Of a stretch of 64,000 nucleotides of DNA, positions 16,821-26,512 are shown piece by piece. The stretch comes from JBGRQA01 sp041725895 (GTDB taxonomy: Bacteria > Bacteroidota > Bacteroidia > Bacteroidales > Marinifilaceae). The DNA lies in NCBI GenBank assembly GCA_041725895.1, contig JBGRQA010000016.1, positions 62,001-126,000 of the forward strand, read 5' to 3'. Every line of letters starts with the position of its first letter. Positions within the stretch are counted from its first letter, which is position 1. Made by a program: the position numbers and the translations under genes. Below the pieces are notes generated by a model that saw nothing but the letters and a program-made list of their open reading frames with translations, did no database searches and had not been told where the DNA came from.

Positions 16821-17614
16821 ATCATAAAGTCATCGAAACACCTATTCAAAAAATCGACAATCCCATTCTAAAAATCGATAATCTATCGGTTTCTTACGGT
16901 GGAGATAAATACGCCATTCGTGACGTATCGGCAGGAATTGCCAAGAACAAAATCACTGCAATTATGGGGCCTTCCGGCTGCGGGAAAAGCACCTTGCTTC
17001 GTGCAATCAACCGTATGCATGAGCTTTACCCTGACACCCATTCAAAGGGAGGCGTTTACCTGGGAAAGGAAAACATCTACCAATTGAATCCCATCCTCTT
17101 GAGAAAGAAAATCGGAATGGTTTTTCAACGACCAAATCCTTTCCCAACCATGAGCATTTACGACAATGTGATTGCTGGTTACAAACTGAATGGTGTGCGT
17201 CTGTCCAAAAGCGAAAAGAACGATGTAGTAGAAAAATCGCTACGCGAAGTTGCTCTTTGGGATGAAGTAAAGGATTCTCTTCACAACCGGGGAACCTTCC
17301 TTTCCGGAGGACAGCAGCAACGATTGTGTATTGCCCGGGCGCTAGCTTACACGCCGGATATTATTCTGATGGATGAGCCAACCTCGGCTTTGGATCCGAT
17401 TGCGACTGCCCGCATTGAGGATCTGCTTGTGAAGTTAAAAAAAGACTTTACCATCGTATTGGTAACCCACAACATGTCTCAGGCAGCCCGAATTTCAGAT
17501 TATTCCATGTTTATGTACCTGGGCGAATTGGTGGAATACGGGCGGACCAAAACATTGTTTACCACTCCCAAGGACAAGAGAACAGAGGAGTATCTAACCG
17601 GCAAATTCGGTTGA
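16802..17614 (+). CDS. pstB: Phosphate ABC transporter ATPase PstB
   Basis: ATPase that powers phosphate import. The 270-aa protein has Walker A GPSGCGKST (residues ~56-64), the Q-loop MVFQRPNPFP, the ABC signature LSGGQQQR, Walker B IILMDEPTSALD and switch His in VTHNMSQAAR, all intact. FQRPNPFP and YLGELVEYG are characteristic of PstB. It starts inside the end of pstA, so the permease and ATPase are translationally linked; phoU follows. Confidence 0.96.
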   Translation: MESTILDHKVIETPIQKIDNPILKIDNLSVSYGGDKYAIRDVSAGIAKNKITAIMGPSGCGKSTLLRAINRMHELYPDTHSKGGVYLGKENIYQLNPILLRKKIGMVFQRPNPFPTMSIYDNVIAGYKLNGVRLSKSEKNDVVEKSLREVALWDEVKDSLHNRGTFLSGGQQQRLCIARALAYTPDIILMDEPTSALDPIATARIEDLLVKLKKDFTIVLVTHNMSQAARISDYSMFMYLGELVEYGRTKTLFTTPKDKRTEEYLTGKFG

Positions 17615-17666
17615 TGCCATTACAATGAATTCGTTATCCCATTATCAAATCAAAGACACAAACACT

Positions 17667-18362
17667 ATGTCAATTCGAAAAGACAAAATTTTCAACAAAG
17701 TAGATAAAGATTTTAGTAAAGCGAAAAATATTCTCTTCCGACAGTTTGATATCCTTGAGGATTTAATCATAAAAGGGATGGATAACATCCCTGAAGAAAT
17801 GCTGATGGAATTCAAAAAAAACGAGGACAAGCTTGATCAATTCGAGATTCGGATCAGTGAGGAGATTATCCAAATAATAGTATTGCATCAGCCCATGGCT
17901 TCGGATTTGCGTCAAATCATATCCTATTTCCGAATGATCGGAAACATTGAACGCATCGGAGATCAGATCAACAACATTGTTAGTTTTATCTCAAAACTTA
18001 CCCCCAGAAGTATTCCTTCAGATCAACAAGATTCTGTATTGAATATGTTCACCATGAGCCTAAATATGGTAAAGAAATCACTAATCTCCTTTGAGGAAGA
18101 GGATCAGGAATACGCCATCTGGACCATTAAAAATGATGAAGTAGTTGACGATTTACAATACAGACTCGTTAAACTATTGATCAACAAAAAAACTCCGGAG
18201 GGAGTTCAACCGTTGGAGTTGTATAACGTGCTTAATTTTAACAGCATTCTATCCAGCATCGAACGAATTGCCGACAATGCCACCAACATTGCAGAGGCTT
18301 CTATCTACTACCAAAAAGGAATTGACCTACGCCATCAGGAGGTGGACGAAGAAGATTTATAA
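17667..18362 (+). CDS. phoU: Phosphate signalling protein PhoU
   Basis: Links PstSCAB transport state to PhoR signalling. The ~231-aa all-helical protein is a tandem PhoU bundle, with HQPMASDLRQIISYFRMIGN and IERIGDQINNI in the first half and NSILSSIERIADNATNIAE in the second (E/D-x3-D metal clusters). I choose ATG 17667 (MSIRKDKIF); an earlier ATG at 17625 adds 14 poorly conserved residues. A 52-bp gap to pstB and same strand place it in the operon. Confidence 0.94.
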   Translation: MSIRKDKIFNKVDKDFSKAKNILFRQFDILEDLIIKGMDNIPEEMLMEFKKNEDKLDQFEIRISEEIIQIIVLHQPMASDLRQIISYFRMIGNIERIGDQINNIVSFISKLTPRSIPSDQQDSVLNMFTMSLNMVKKSLISFEEEDQEYAIWTIKNDEVVDDLQYRLVKLLINKKTPEGVQPLELYNVLNFNSILSSIERIADNATNIAEASIYYQKGIDLRHQEVDEEDL

Positions 18363-18421
18363 ACAACCGATTCTGTCATTTTTATTGAGTGAACCAATCT
18401 GAAAACATCTGATCAGCTACA

Positions 18422-19123
18422 ATGGAAAACTTGAAAATACTCTTAGTGGACGACGAAAAGGATCTATGTGAAATCCTGCAGTTTAACCTACAGAAGGAAG
18501 GGTTTCAGGCAGATTATTGTCTATCGTCAGAGCAGGCCCTCAAAAGAGATTTGGGCCTGTACGACTTTTTCATTTTGGATGTAATGATGGGTGAGATTTC
18601 CGGTTTTGAATTGGCCAGGATCATTCGCCGCAACAGTAGTTTAAACCGGAAACCCATCCTGTTTCTCTCAGCCAAAGAAACCGAAAAAGATCGATTGACC
18701 GGTTTTGATGCAGGAGCGGATGATTATGTGGCGAAACCTTTCTCTATAAAAGAAATCATAGCTCGCATAAAAGTCATTCAAAATAGAATAGGTCCGAAAC
18801 GACAGGATTACCAGATTTTACAATACAATGAACTAAAAATGATCCCTGCCCTCAAGCAGGTAATCCTTTACAATAAGGATATTCAATTAACCAAAACAGA
18901 GTATGAATTACTTCGGCTACTCTTAAGTAACCAAGGCCGAATTTTCTCCCGAGAGGAGATCCTGAACAGAATATGGAAAAACGATACCCTAGTGAGCGAC
19001 AGGACAGTTGATGTTAATATCAGGAGAATAAGAAAGAAAATTGGAGAATATCATTCCATTATTAAAACAAAATCAGGATATGGTTACTATATTACTCCTG
19101 AAAATATGGAAAACATAAACTAA
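18422..19123 (+). CDS. phoB: PhoB-like response regulator (OmpR family)
   Basis: A 233-aa regulator. The receiver domain has the acidic pair DD (residues 10-11), phospho-acceptor Asp53 in FFILDVMMG, and the switch Lys in VAKPF. The C-terminal winged helix has LTKTEYELLRLLLSNQGRIF and VSDRTVDVNIRRIRKKIG, the OmpR/PhoB DNA-recognition region. Located between phoU and the kinase, so it is most likely the phosphate regulator that binds the array at 13557. Confidence 0.92.
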   Translation: MENLKILLVDDEKDLCEILQFNLQKEGFQADYCLSSEQALKRDLGLYDFFILDVMMGEISGFELARIIRRNSSLNRKPILFLSAKETEKDRLTGFDAGADDYVAKPFSIKEIIARIKVIQNRIGPKRQDYQILQYNELKMIPALKQVILYNKDIQLTKTEYELLRLLLSNQGRIFSREEILNRIWKNDTLVSDRTVDVNIRRIRKKIGEYHSIIKTKSGYGYYITPENMENIN

Positions 19124-19161
19124 CTTAGAAAATACAGATTTGAAATCGTAACAAAGTACTT

Positions 19162-20955
19162 ATGAAATTCAACTACCTTAAAAAAAGCTCCAAATACAAA
19201 AAGAAATTATTCTTTTCGTTCTTCCTGATCGTTCTTTTATTCTCAGTTATTGTAGCTGGTTTCCAATACAACCAGGAGAGACAGTTCAAAAGAGAAAAAC
19301 TGGAATACGCCCTTAATATCTACAATCAACAAATCCACAAGTTGATCAAAAAGCAACGTCTACTGGAATCAGTCGATTATAGTGGAATAGACTCTTTGCG
19401 TCAATTGATGCCGGAAGAAGATATGCGGATAACAATTATAAGCCCAACAGGGCAGGTGATATATGATTCTTCGGTAAAACATCTTTCCCGCCTGGACAAT
19501 CACCTGCAACGTCCTGAAGTTCAAAAATCAAAATATTCGCAAAAGGGAAGTAACATACGCCTGTCCGGCTCTACAGGTAAAACCTATTACTACTACTCCC
19601 GTTTCTATTACGATTATTTTATACGCACGGCGCTTCCCTACGACGAGGATATCATCAACTTTCTTAAGGCCAACAACCTCTTCCTCTACTTTATGCTGGG
19701 ACTGTTTGGTGTTACCTTACTGCTACTGATTTATGTAACGGATCATTTGGGCAATTCGATCTCCAAATTAAAGCATTTCGCAGTACGAGCCGCTCGCAAC
19801 GAAGACATCGACGATACGCAGGAATTTGGTAAAACGGAATTGGAAGAAATTCACCAACAAATTATTAAAATATACAAGCAATTAAAGAATACGACAGAAG
19901 AACTAAGTCAGGAGAAAGAGAAACTAATCAAACACCTGCAGATCGCACAGGAAGGTATTGCTATTTTTAATCCGAAAAAAGAACTGATCCTTTGGAATAG
20001 TCATTTTATAGATTATATCAACTTCATTTCGAATATAAACCACCAAAATTACAAAGAGATTTTTAAATTAAAGGAATTAAAAGATCTCACCCAATTTATC
20101 AATACCAACATTAAGCATTTGGATGGTAAATTTGTTCCCAATGTGGATATGATTTCCACAAAAAAGACTTTAGTAATCGGCCACAGGGTTTTCCTCTACC
20201 AGGTTGTAATTTTCCTGGATGGTAGTTTTGAGATTTCCGTTTCGGATATCACCAAATCCGAAAACGAGAAAACCATTAAGCAGGAAATGACATTGAATAT
20301 TGCCCATGAATTAAAAACCCCTGTAACGGCAATTTCCGGCTTTCTGGAAACCTTAAAGGACAACCCCGATCTACCAGCAGAAAAAGCACATCAATTTATC
20401 GAAAGATCATGTATCCAGGTTAATCGATTGTCCAGCCTGATCCAGGATATTTCGGTGCTGACAAAAATTGAGGAAGCAAGCAATCTTTTTGAGGTAAGCC
20501 AGGTGCCCATTCGCTTGATGCTGGATGAGATTGTTGCCGATTTCGAACTCAAATTAACCGAACAAAAGATTACCTGTGAAATAGATGTTTCCAGGCATCA
20601 GATCGTAAAAGGGAATCCCGAATTACTGGATGCTATATTCCGAAACCTAATTGACAATTCAATTAAATATGCAGGAGAAGGAACGGTAATTCAAATCAAG
20701 AATTACTTTGAAGACGCCAACTACTACTACTTCTCCCTGGCCGATACTGGTAATGGAATCCCGGAGCAACACTTGTCCCGCATTTTTGAACGATTCTACC
20801 GGGCAGACAATGGTCGTGCCCGAAAATTGGGCGGAACAGGACTGGGGCTGTCCATTGTGAAAAATGCCATTGGATTTCACAAGGGACGTATCTACGCTAA
20901 AAACCGTCCGGAAGGAGGAATCGAATTCTTTTTCTCCATCAAAAAAGAGCTGTAA
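19162..20955 (+). CDS. phoR: PhoR-like sensor histidine kinase
   Basis: A 597-aa membrane kinase. Helix 1 near residues 14-34, a ~140-residue extracytoplasmic domain, and helix 2 near 172-192 (FLYFMLGLFGVTLLLLIYV) are followed by a coiled linker and a PAS-like segment (IAIFNPKKELILWN). The HisKA domain has phospho-His382 in NIAHELKTPV, and the ATPase has N, G1 (DTGNGIP), F (FERFYR) and G2 (GGTGLGLSIV) boxes. 38 bp after phoB and closed by a terminator at 21024-21053, so it ends the phosphate operon. Confidence 0.93.
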   Translation: MKFNYLKKSSKYKKKLFFSFFLIVLLFSVIVAGFQYNQERQFKREKLEYALNIYNQQIHKLIKKQRLLESVDYSGIDSLRQLMPEEDMRITIISPTGQVIYDSSVKHLSRLDNHLQRPEVQKSKYSQKGSNIRLSGSTGKTYYYYSRFYYDYFIRTALPYDEDIINFLKANNLFLYFMLGLFGVTLLLLIYVTDHLGNSISKLKHFAVRAARNEDIDDTQEFGKTELEEIHQQIIKIYKQLKNTTEELSQEKEKLIKHLQIAQEGIAIFNPKKELILWNSHFIDYINFISNINHQNYKEIFKLKELKDLTQFINTNIKHLDGKFVPNVDMISTKKTLVIGHRVFLYQVVIFLDGSFEISVSDITKSENEKTIKQEMTLNIAHELKTPVTAISGFLETLKDNPDLPAEKAHQFIERSCIQVNRLSSLIQDISVLTKIEEASNLFEVSQVPIRLMLDEIVADFELKLTEQKITCEIDVSRHQIVKGNPELLDAIFRNLIDNSIKYAGEGTVIQIKNYFEDANYYYFSLADTGNGIPEQHLSRIFERFYRADNGRARKLGGTGLGLSIVKNAIGFHKGRIYAKNRPEGGIEFFFSIKKEL

Positions 20956-21491
20956 AGCTCAACACAATATCGAAATGCATATCACTTCGATATTCATTTG
21001 TATAATCAGTCTAATTTTTGGGAAAAGGGTGCAGCCTACGGGGTTGCACCCTTTGTTATTGGATAGTACTAATCGTAGGGGAAAAATTATTACCACATCA
21101 AACAAATATCATTACACTCAACAACAATATCTGCTCGTTTTATTCATCCTAATTCAATAATACAGCACAACTAAAAAAACGGTTATTTATAGATTTTGTC
21201 AATTTGGAATTAAAAAAGGGTAAAAACAGGAAAAAATCATTCTTCCCCACCTTCAGTAACCTTTTCATCTCTTTCTACTCTATTACAACCTGTTTATCAT
21301 TCATCATACCTTTTGTTCACCATCTATAAAAATTATATTGGGCATAAATTTTTACTATAATTTAACATTATTTGGTTTTTTTACTAAATTGAAATCAAAT
21401 AAATGTTAAATTTCGCCCGTTAAAAGGAGATTTAGTCCTTTATTTAAACAAATCCCAAGTATTATTATTTAATCCCTAAAACAAAAAGTGT
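20956..21491. other. Intergenic, AT-rich, after the phosphate operon
   Basis: Contains the operon terminator (21024-21053), then very AT-rich sequence without a supported ORF up to the small acidic gene. The stretch 21340-21420 probably holds the promoter of that gene; no clean -7 box was found. Confidence 0.65.
21024..21053 (+). terminator. Terminator of the pst-pho operon
   Basis: aaagggtgca (21024-21033) pairs with tgcaccc plus ttt on the other side (to 21053), extended inward by gcc/ggg-type pairs, 70 bp after the phoR stop. Confidence 0.8.
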
Positions 21492-21836
21492 ATGAAACTT
21501 TTTAAACCCTACGTAAACCTAACAAAATCTAAAACTACCGGAGAATATACATTAAATGCGGTAGTAAATCTTCCAGCCGACAGTTCTGTTGAAGCCATCA
21601 GCCAGGAAGAAACCCTTGTAGATGACCAAAAAGTATGGGAGGTCAAACTGAACATCAACTCGAATGGATCAGCCACCGAGGAAACCAAAATGGAAGAATT
21701 CAACATCGAATTGAAAGAAGGACCTCTGCCTGACAGACGAAAGGTCAGAATGATGGTCGCAGATTCAGAATCAACCCCTGAGAATGAAGGTAGAACCGAT
21801 GTGGATTATGATGATGCAGATGATGATCAAATCTAA
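21492..21836 (+). CDS. Small acidic protein of unknown function (114 aa)
   Basis: Not recognised. Residues ~1-80 look like a small beta-rich domain (alternating VNLPADSS, WEVKLNINSNG, FNIELKEG), and the last ~25 are strongly acidic (YDDADDDQI). No signal peptide. The gene has a good ATG after acaaaaagtgt and its own terminator 29 bp downstream (21865-21898), which supports it being a real, independently expressed gene. It precedes the TPR sensor kinase on the same strand but is probably transcribed separately. Confidence 0.65.
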   Translation: MKLFKPYVNLTKSKTTGEYTLNAVVNLPADSSVEAISQEETLVDDQKVWEVKLNINSNGSATEETKMEEFNIELKEGPLPDRRKVRMMVADSESTPENEGRTDVDYDDADDDQI

Positions 21837-21864
21837 AATTAATTAAATTTAAACAAAAAACTAC

Positions 21865-21898
21865 AACCACCAGGTTTGATCTATTAATCCTGGTGGTT
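21865..21898 (+). terminator. Hairpin after the small acidic gene
   Basis: AACCACCAGG (21865-21874) and CCTGGTGGTT (21889-21898) are perfect 10-bp arms with a 14-nt loop, 29 bp after the stop. It overlaps a possible GTG start of the next frame, which argues that the next gene starts at 21932. Confidence 0.75.
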
Positions 21899-21931
21899 AT
21901 TGAACAATTACAAAGAATAATTACCTTTTCT

Positions 21932-24025
21932 ATGCTGCATTTCAGGAGAATAATTTGTATTTGCTGCCTTCTTCTTTGGGGGTGTTTTGCATACGCCCAA
22001 CAATCAGATACAATTTTAGAAAACAAAATTGCATCCATAACAAATGACACTTTAATAATCCAAGAAATCAACGCATGGTTTAGAAACAATTATAGATCAA
22101 AACCCAGTTTAGCAATACATTATTGCTCTATAGCACTCCAACACGCCAAAAAATTAGACTTAAAAAAACAGGAAGCAAAAATTTTACTACGCATGGGAGT
22201 AGTAAACAAGATCAAAGGAAATTACAAACAAGCTTTGCTGAATTATACCAATTCAAAAACCATCTATAGGCATTTAGAAGATTCCTTAGGATTAGCTAAA
22301 ATTTATAATAATATAGGAATACTAAATAGGACTGAAGGAAATTATCCTATTGCTCTAAAGAACTTTCTTGCCAGTCTCAAAATATATGAAAACTATCATC
22401 AAGACAATCTGAAATCTCAAACACTCAACAACATTGGCCTGGTCTATAAAGACATGCAAGACTTTCCCAAAGCCCTATACTACTATGAAGAAAGTCTGGC
22501 ACTAAAAGAAAAACTCAAAAAACATTCATCTCTCCTTTCCTCCTATATCAACCTGGCTAGCATTAACTCCCAACTCAAGAATTTTGACAAGGCTTTGGAG
22601 TACCATCAAAAGAGCCTGGAGTACCTACAAGAAAAACCGAATTCCATTGATTTAGCAAAAACCTATCAAAATTTGGGAGGAACATACATTGAGTTACATA
22701 ATTATGATCTCGCCCTACAGAATCTCTTCAAAAGTCTAAAAATCAAAGAAAAATTAAACAACAAGGCATTGCTAACCTCAACCTACAGTAGTATCGCAAA
22801 TGCCTACTACTTGAAAGGGAATCTAAACCGTGCATTACTCTACCGCTTAAAAAGTCTGCAAGCAGCCAAAGAAACCCATAACCTGGTGGTTCAAAAAAAC
22901 ACTCACGAAGAATTAATCCGAATTTACCTGAGCAAAAAAAATACAAAAAAGGCTCTGTTGCATTTCGATTATTATGAGATAATCCAAGACAGCTTGATCA
23001 ACCAGGAGCGGATCAAGCAAATTGCCCAAATGCAGGAAAAATTTGATAGTGAGAAAAAGGCACAACAGATTGCATTACTAGAAAAAGAAAGCGAACTGCA
23101 AGAGATTGAGGTAGAAAAAAAGACAAAAGATTTACAGCTTAAAAAATTGCAACGAAACAGTTTACTTGTTCTACTTCTACTAATAGTTAGCGTAGTGATT
23201 TGGTTCTCCCGCTCCTACTACCGTAGCAGAAGATTTAACAAACTCCTGCATCTTCAGAAAGCGCGAATTGAATGGCACAAGCAAACCCTGGATCAAAAAA
23301 ACAGGGAGCTACTGGAATCCAATCAAACCAAGAACAAGTTGTTCCAGATTATTTCGCATGACCTTCGTTCTCCACTGGCAACTGTAGCCGACATTTCAAA
23401 ATTGGTTGGAATTTATATTGAGCAGAAAAAATACAACAATCTGTCGGATATGAATGAAGAGTTGGATCAAAGTGTTCGTCGGGTTCTGAATTTAACCGAC
23501 AATTTGCTCTCCTGGTCGCTTAGTAAATCAGGGAAACTCCCCTACCAACCAGAAGCCATTGATCTGTTTCAAAGCCTGAAAAACAACACCGAGACCTATC
23601 AATCGGTTGCAAACAGAAAAAAAATACAGCTGGAAAGCAAAGTTCCGGGCTCGATTCTAGTGTATTCCGACCGAAATATGCTGGATACCGTAATCCGCAA
23701 CCTTATCAATAACGCCATAAAATTTACTCCCGAAAACGGAAAAGTAACCGTAGGTGCCCAGGCCAATTACGACAATGCCCTGGTTTGGGTAAAAGATACT
23801 GGCACAGGAATTCCTGCAGACCAACTGACAACTATTTTTGATGTGGACAAAGACAAATCACACCCCGGAACAAGGGGAGAGAAAGGCAATGGATTGGGAT
23901 TAATTCTTTGCAAAGAATTTGTTGATCGAAACAAGGGAGAAATCGAAGTTGAAAGCAAAGCGGAAGAGGGTACAATTTTCAAGATAACCCTTCCCTTGTA
24001 CACGAAAGATTATTCAATAGTATAA
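21932..24025 (+). CDS. TPR-containing sensor histidine kinase
   Basis: A ~697-aa kinase. Signal peptide (ICCLLLWGCFAYAQ region), then about seven tetratricopeptide repeats (GNYPIALKNFLASLKIYE-type units, residues ~60-340) in the periplasm, a coiled coil, one membrane helix (SLLVLLLLIVSVVIWF), and a cytoplasmic HisKA domain with His476 in IISHDLRSPLA, followed by an HATPase with NNAIKFTPENG, DTGTGIP and GNGLGLILC. No receiver domain and no regulator gene next to it, so it is an orphan kinase. I chose ATG 21932 because the upstream GTG lies in the preceding terminator. The TPRs may sense a periplasmic protein. Confidence 0.88.
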   Translation: MLHFRRIICICCLLLWGCFAYAQQSDTILENKIASITNDTLIIQEINAWFRNNYRSKPSLAIHYCSIALQHAKKLDLKKQEAKILLRMGVVNKIKGNYKQALLNYTNSKTIYRHLEDSLGLAKIYNNIGILNRTEGNYPIALKNFLASLKIYENYHQDNLKSQTLNNIGLVYKDMQDFPKALYYYEESLALKEKLKKHSSLLSSYINLASINSQLKNFDKALEYHQKSLEYLQEKPNSIDLAKTYQNLGGTYIELHNYDLALQNLFKSLKIKEKLNNKALLTSTYSSIANAYYLKGNLNRALLYRLKSLQAAKETHNLVVQKNTHEELIRIYLSKKNTKKALLHFDYYEIIQDSLINQERIKQIAQMQEKFDSEKKAQQIALLEKESELQEIEVEKKTKDLQLKKLQRNSLLVLLLLIVSVVIWFSRSYYRSRRFNKLLHLQKARIEWHKQTLDQKNRELLESNQTKNKLFQIISHDLRSPLATVADISKLVGIYIEQKKYNNLSDMNEELDQSVRRVLNLTDNLLSWSLSKSGKLPYQPEAIDLFQSLKNNTETYQSVANRKKIQLESKVPGSILVYSDRNMLDTVIRNLINNAIKFTPENGKVTVGAQANYDNALVWVKDTGTGIPADQLTTIFDVDKDKSHPGTRGEKGNGLGLILCKEFVDRNKGEIEVESKAEEGTIFKITLPLYTKDYSIV

Positions 24026-24218
24026 AAATAAAATCGTATCTTATCTCTACTTTCTTTGAATCCATTTCGGCAAAAACAGAATATAAGTAATGGAAATCCA
24101 AGATTGCAGATCTTTGCCATACAAAGGCAAATTTTGCTGAATTTCAGGATTTTAACATTCCTTTTCAATTCTTTCCCTAAAAATAGGGCCGGAACAAGCA
24201 ATTGTTAACAAATATTCT

Positions 24219-24226
24219 TACTTTTG
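24219..24226 (+). promoter_or_regulatory. Bacteroidetes -7 box TACTTTTG for the ABC-F gene
   Basis: TACTTTTG matches TAnnTTTG, 29 bp before the start at 24256. A TTG at 24202-24204 is a possible -33 element, though the spacing is a little short. Confidence 0.65.
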
Positions 24227-24255
24227 CAGGCTAAATGCAAAATACGAAGAAGTAA

Positions 24256-25869
24256 ATGATTACAGTATCAAATCTATCCATCCAATTCGGGAAACGTACC
24301 CTTTTCCAGGATGTTAACCTTAAATTTACTCCCGGCAACTGTTACGGCGTTATTGGTGCCAACGGAGCCGGAAAATCCACTTTCTTAAAAATTCTTTCGG
24401 GAGATTTGGATTCCACTAGCGGTCGTGTGGCTATGGAGCCCGGCGAGCGTTTGGCTGTATTGAAACAGGATCACTTTGAGTTTGATGAGCACACAGTTCT
24501 GGACACCGTGATTATGGGCCACAACGAACTTTGGAGCATCATGTCGGAAAAGAATGCTTTGTACGCAAAACCTGATTTTTCGGAGGAAGATGGAATTAAA
24601 GCTTCTGAGTTGGAGGAACAATTTGCCGAAATGGGCGGTTGGAACTCTGAAAGTGATGCCGCTGAACTATTAAGTGGTTTGGGCATTAAGGAAGCGCTTC
24701 ATTACAAGTTGATGAGCGAATTGAGCGGGAAAGAAAAAGTACGTGTGCTACTTGCTCAGGCACTTTTCGGAAACCCCGACAACCTGCTACTGGATGAGCC
24801 TACCAACGACCTGGACCTTGAAACCGTAATGTGGTTGGAAAACTATCTGGCCAACTTTAACAATACCGTGATTGTTGTATCACACGACCGTCACTTCCTT
24901 GACTCTGTATGTACCGATATCGTAGACATCGACTTTGGAAAAGTTCAACTTTTCTCGGGTAACTATACTTTCTGGTACCAATCCAGCCAGTTAGCGGCCA
25001 AACAGCAAGCTCAACAAAACAAGAAGGCTGAAGAGAAGAAGAAGGAACTGCAGGAATTTATTTCACGATTCAGCGCCAACGTAGCCAAATCGAAGCAAAC
25101 CACCAGCCGTAAGAAGATGATCGAAAAACTGAACATCGAAGACATCAAACCATCTTCTCGTCGTTATCCTGGTATTATTTTCCAGCAGGAACGTGAAGCC
25201 GGTGACAAAATTCTGAATGTTTCAGGCTTAAGCAAAAGTATCGATGGCGAAGTGCTTTTCAAAGATGTTGAATTCACCATTGAGAAAGGCGAGAAAGTTA
25301 TCTTCCTTTCACGCGATCCTCGTGCAATGACCTCTTTGTTCAACATTATTAACGAAGAGGACAAAGCAGACAGCGGAAATTACGAATGGGGAGTTACCAT
25401 TACTCCGGCCTACCTGCCATTGGATCACAACAACTTCTTCCAGGAAGAGATTACCCTGATTGATTGGTTGGCACAATACTCTCATGATACAAGTGAGATT
25501 TTCCTTAGAGGTTACCTTGGAAAAATGTTGTTCTCCGGAGAAGACATCTACAAAAAAGCCAATGTTCTTTCGGGAGGGGAAAAAGTTCGTTGTATGATTT
25601 CGAAAATGATGCTGAAGAACGCCAACCTTTTGGTACTGGATACTCCAACCAACCACCTGGACCTGGAATCCATTCAGTCGTTCAATAACTCACTGACTAA
25701 CTTTGGAGGAACTGTGTTGATGTCGTCGCATGACCATGAGTTCATTCAAACCGTAAGTACCCGTATCATCGAATTGACTCCTAACGGAATCATTGACAAA
25801 CTGATGGATTACGACGATTACGTTACAAGTGATAAAATCAAGGAGCAACGTGATAGAATGTACCAATAG
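24256..25869 (+). CDS. ABC-F ATPase with degenerate second nucleotide-binding domain
   Basis: A 537-aa soluble protein of the ABC-F (ribosome-associated) family, nearest in layout to YbiT. The first domain is intact: Walker A GANGAGKST (residues ~35-43), signature LSGKEKVR, Walker B LLLDEPTNDLD and His switch VSHDRHF. A charged linker (~255-300) with KKAEEKKKEL joins it to domain 2. In domain 2 the Walker A is lost (KVIFLSRDPRAMTSLF, no GxxxxGK) and the Walker B Glu is Thr (LVLDTPTNHLD), although the signature LSGGEKVR remains. So only one ATP site is likely to turn over. Own promoter and terminator; single gene. Confidence 0.9.
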   Translation: MITVSNLSIQFGKRTLFQDVNLKFTPGNCYGVIGANGAGKSTFLKILSGDLDSTSGRVAMEPGERLAVLKQDHFEFDEHTVLDTVIMGHNELWSIMSEKNALYAKPDFSEEDGIKASELEEQFAEMGGWNSESDAAELLSGLGIKEALHYKLMSELSGKEKVRVLLAQALFGNPDNLLLDEPTNDLDLETVMWLENYLANFNNTVIVVSHDRHFLDSVCTDIVDIDFGKVQLFSGNYTFWYQSSQLAAKQQAQQNKKAEEKKKELQEFISRFSANVAKSKQTTSRKKMIEKLNIEDIKPSSRRYPGIIFQQEREAGDKILNVSGLSKSIDGEVLFKDVEFTIEKGEKVIFLSRDPRAMTSLFNIINEEDKADSGNYEWGVTITPAYLPLDHNNFFQEEITLIDWLAQYSHDTSEIFLRGYLGKMLFSGEDIYKKANVLSGGEKVRCMISKMMLKNANLLVLDTPTNHLDLESIQSFNNSLTNFGGTVLMSSHDHEFIQTVSTRIIELTPNGIIDKLMDYDDYVTSDKIKEQRDRMYQ

Positions 25870-25933
25870 TAGCGAACTATCTCGTTATCACAAATGATAT
25901 AAAATAGCTCTAAATAAACCTTCTATAATTCAG

Positions 25934-25967
25934 GGTCGGATCACAGCATGTGATTCGGCCTTTTTTT
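25934..25967 (+). terminator. Intrinsic terminator of the ABC-F gene
   Basis: ggtcggatcaca (25934-25945) pairs with tgtgattcggcc (two G-U pairs) around gca, followed by seven Ts. Confidence 0.9.
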
Positions 25968-26142
25968 GTCTGTTGCAAACCTGAATTCGGTCAAAAAAAA
26001 GGGATCAAGGAAATTGTTGGGGAAAAAGAATTTGATCGGTACAATTCAAATCGCCTCATTCTGTTTCATTGCAGGGCGACGGGCCATACAGAACCTCATC
26101 AATCAATTGTGTGCGCCGTCGCTATTTACATATCCACATATA

Positions 26143-26188
26143 CCCAGGGTGTTACCCTGGGCTATATTAATTAAAGCCTTACAGGCTT
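26143..26188. repeat. REP-like palindrome pair
   Basis: CCCAGGGT (26143-26150) / ACCCTGGG (26154-26161), then aagcct (26174-26179) / aggctt (26183-26188). Paired small palindromes without T tracts resemble dispersed REP/BIME elements. Copy number elsewhere cannot be seen. Confidence 0.5.
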
Positions 26189-26400
26189 ACCAAATACCCT
26201 ACCTGGCAAAATGGAAACAGCAAATCAAAAATTGCAAATACTCCCATTTCCTCCACAACTTTTCCACTTAATCCCCAAAAAGATCTAGATATAGAAACCC
26301 GGTACTTTACATCCTTCAGAAACAAAATTTGGCTGAAACTATTTATGCCCGAACCGAGCTTGCGAAATCAACGGACTTAAACTGTTAATAAAGAACAGGT

Positions 26401-26426
26401 CCTGATCCCGAAAATTTCGGAATCAG
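26401..26426 (-). terminator. Candidate terminator of the helical/beta-sandwich gene
   Basis: cctgat-c-ccgaaa and tttcgg-a-atcagg pair with one internal mismatch, 87 bp beyond the stop of the minus-strand gene at 26513. T tract is weak. Confidence 0.45.
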
Positions 26427-26512
26427 GATAAGGATTGTTTTAATTGATTTTACAGTACTATTCTCAAACTGCATAAAATCGACAAATTAACAATCGACAC
26501 AGATGAATAGCC

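Larger units (their letters stand above)
25870..26512. other. Intergenic with paired REP-like palindromes
   Basis: Besides the terminator at 25934, it holds two short palindromes 13-30 bp apart: CCCAGGGT/ACCCTGGG at 26143-26161 and aagcct/aggctt at 26174-26188. This pairing is common in Bacteroidetes intergenic repeats. A further imperfect hairpin (26401-26426) can end the minus-strand gene at 26513. Short ORFs here have no support. Confidence 0.6.

Noticed and set aside
25950..26271. Two short ORFs after the ABC-F gene
   Set aside because: They cross the terminator and REP-like palindromes and have no protein-like composition.
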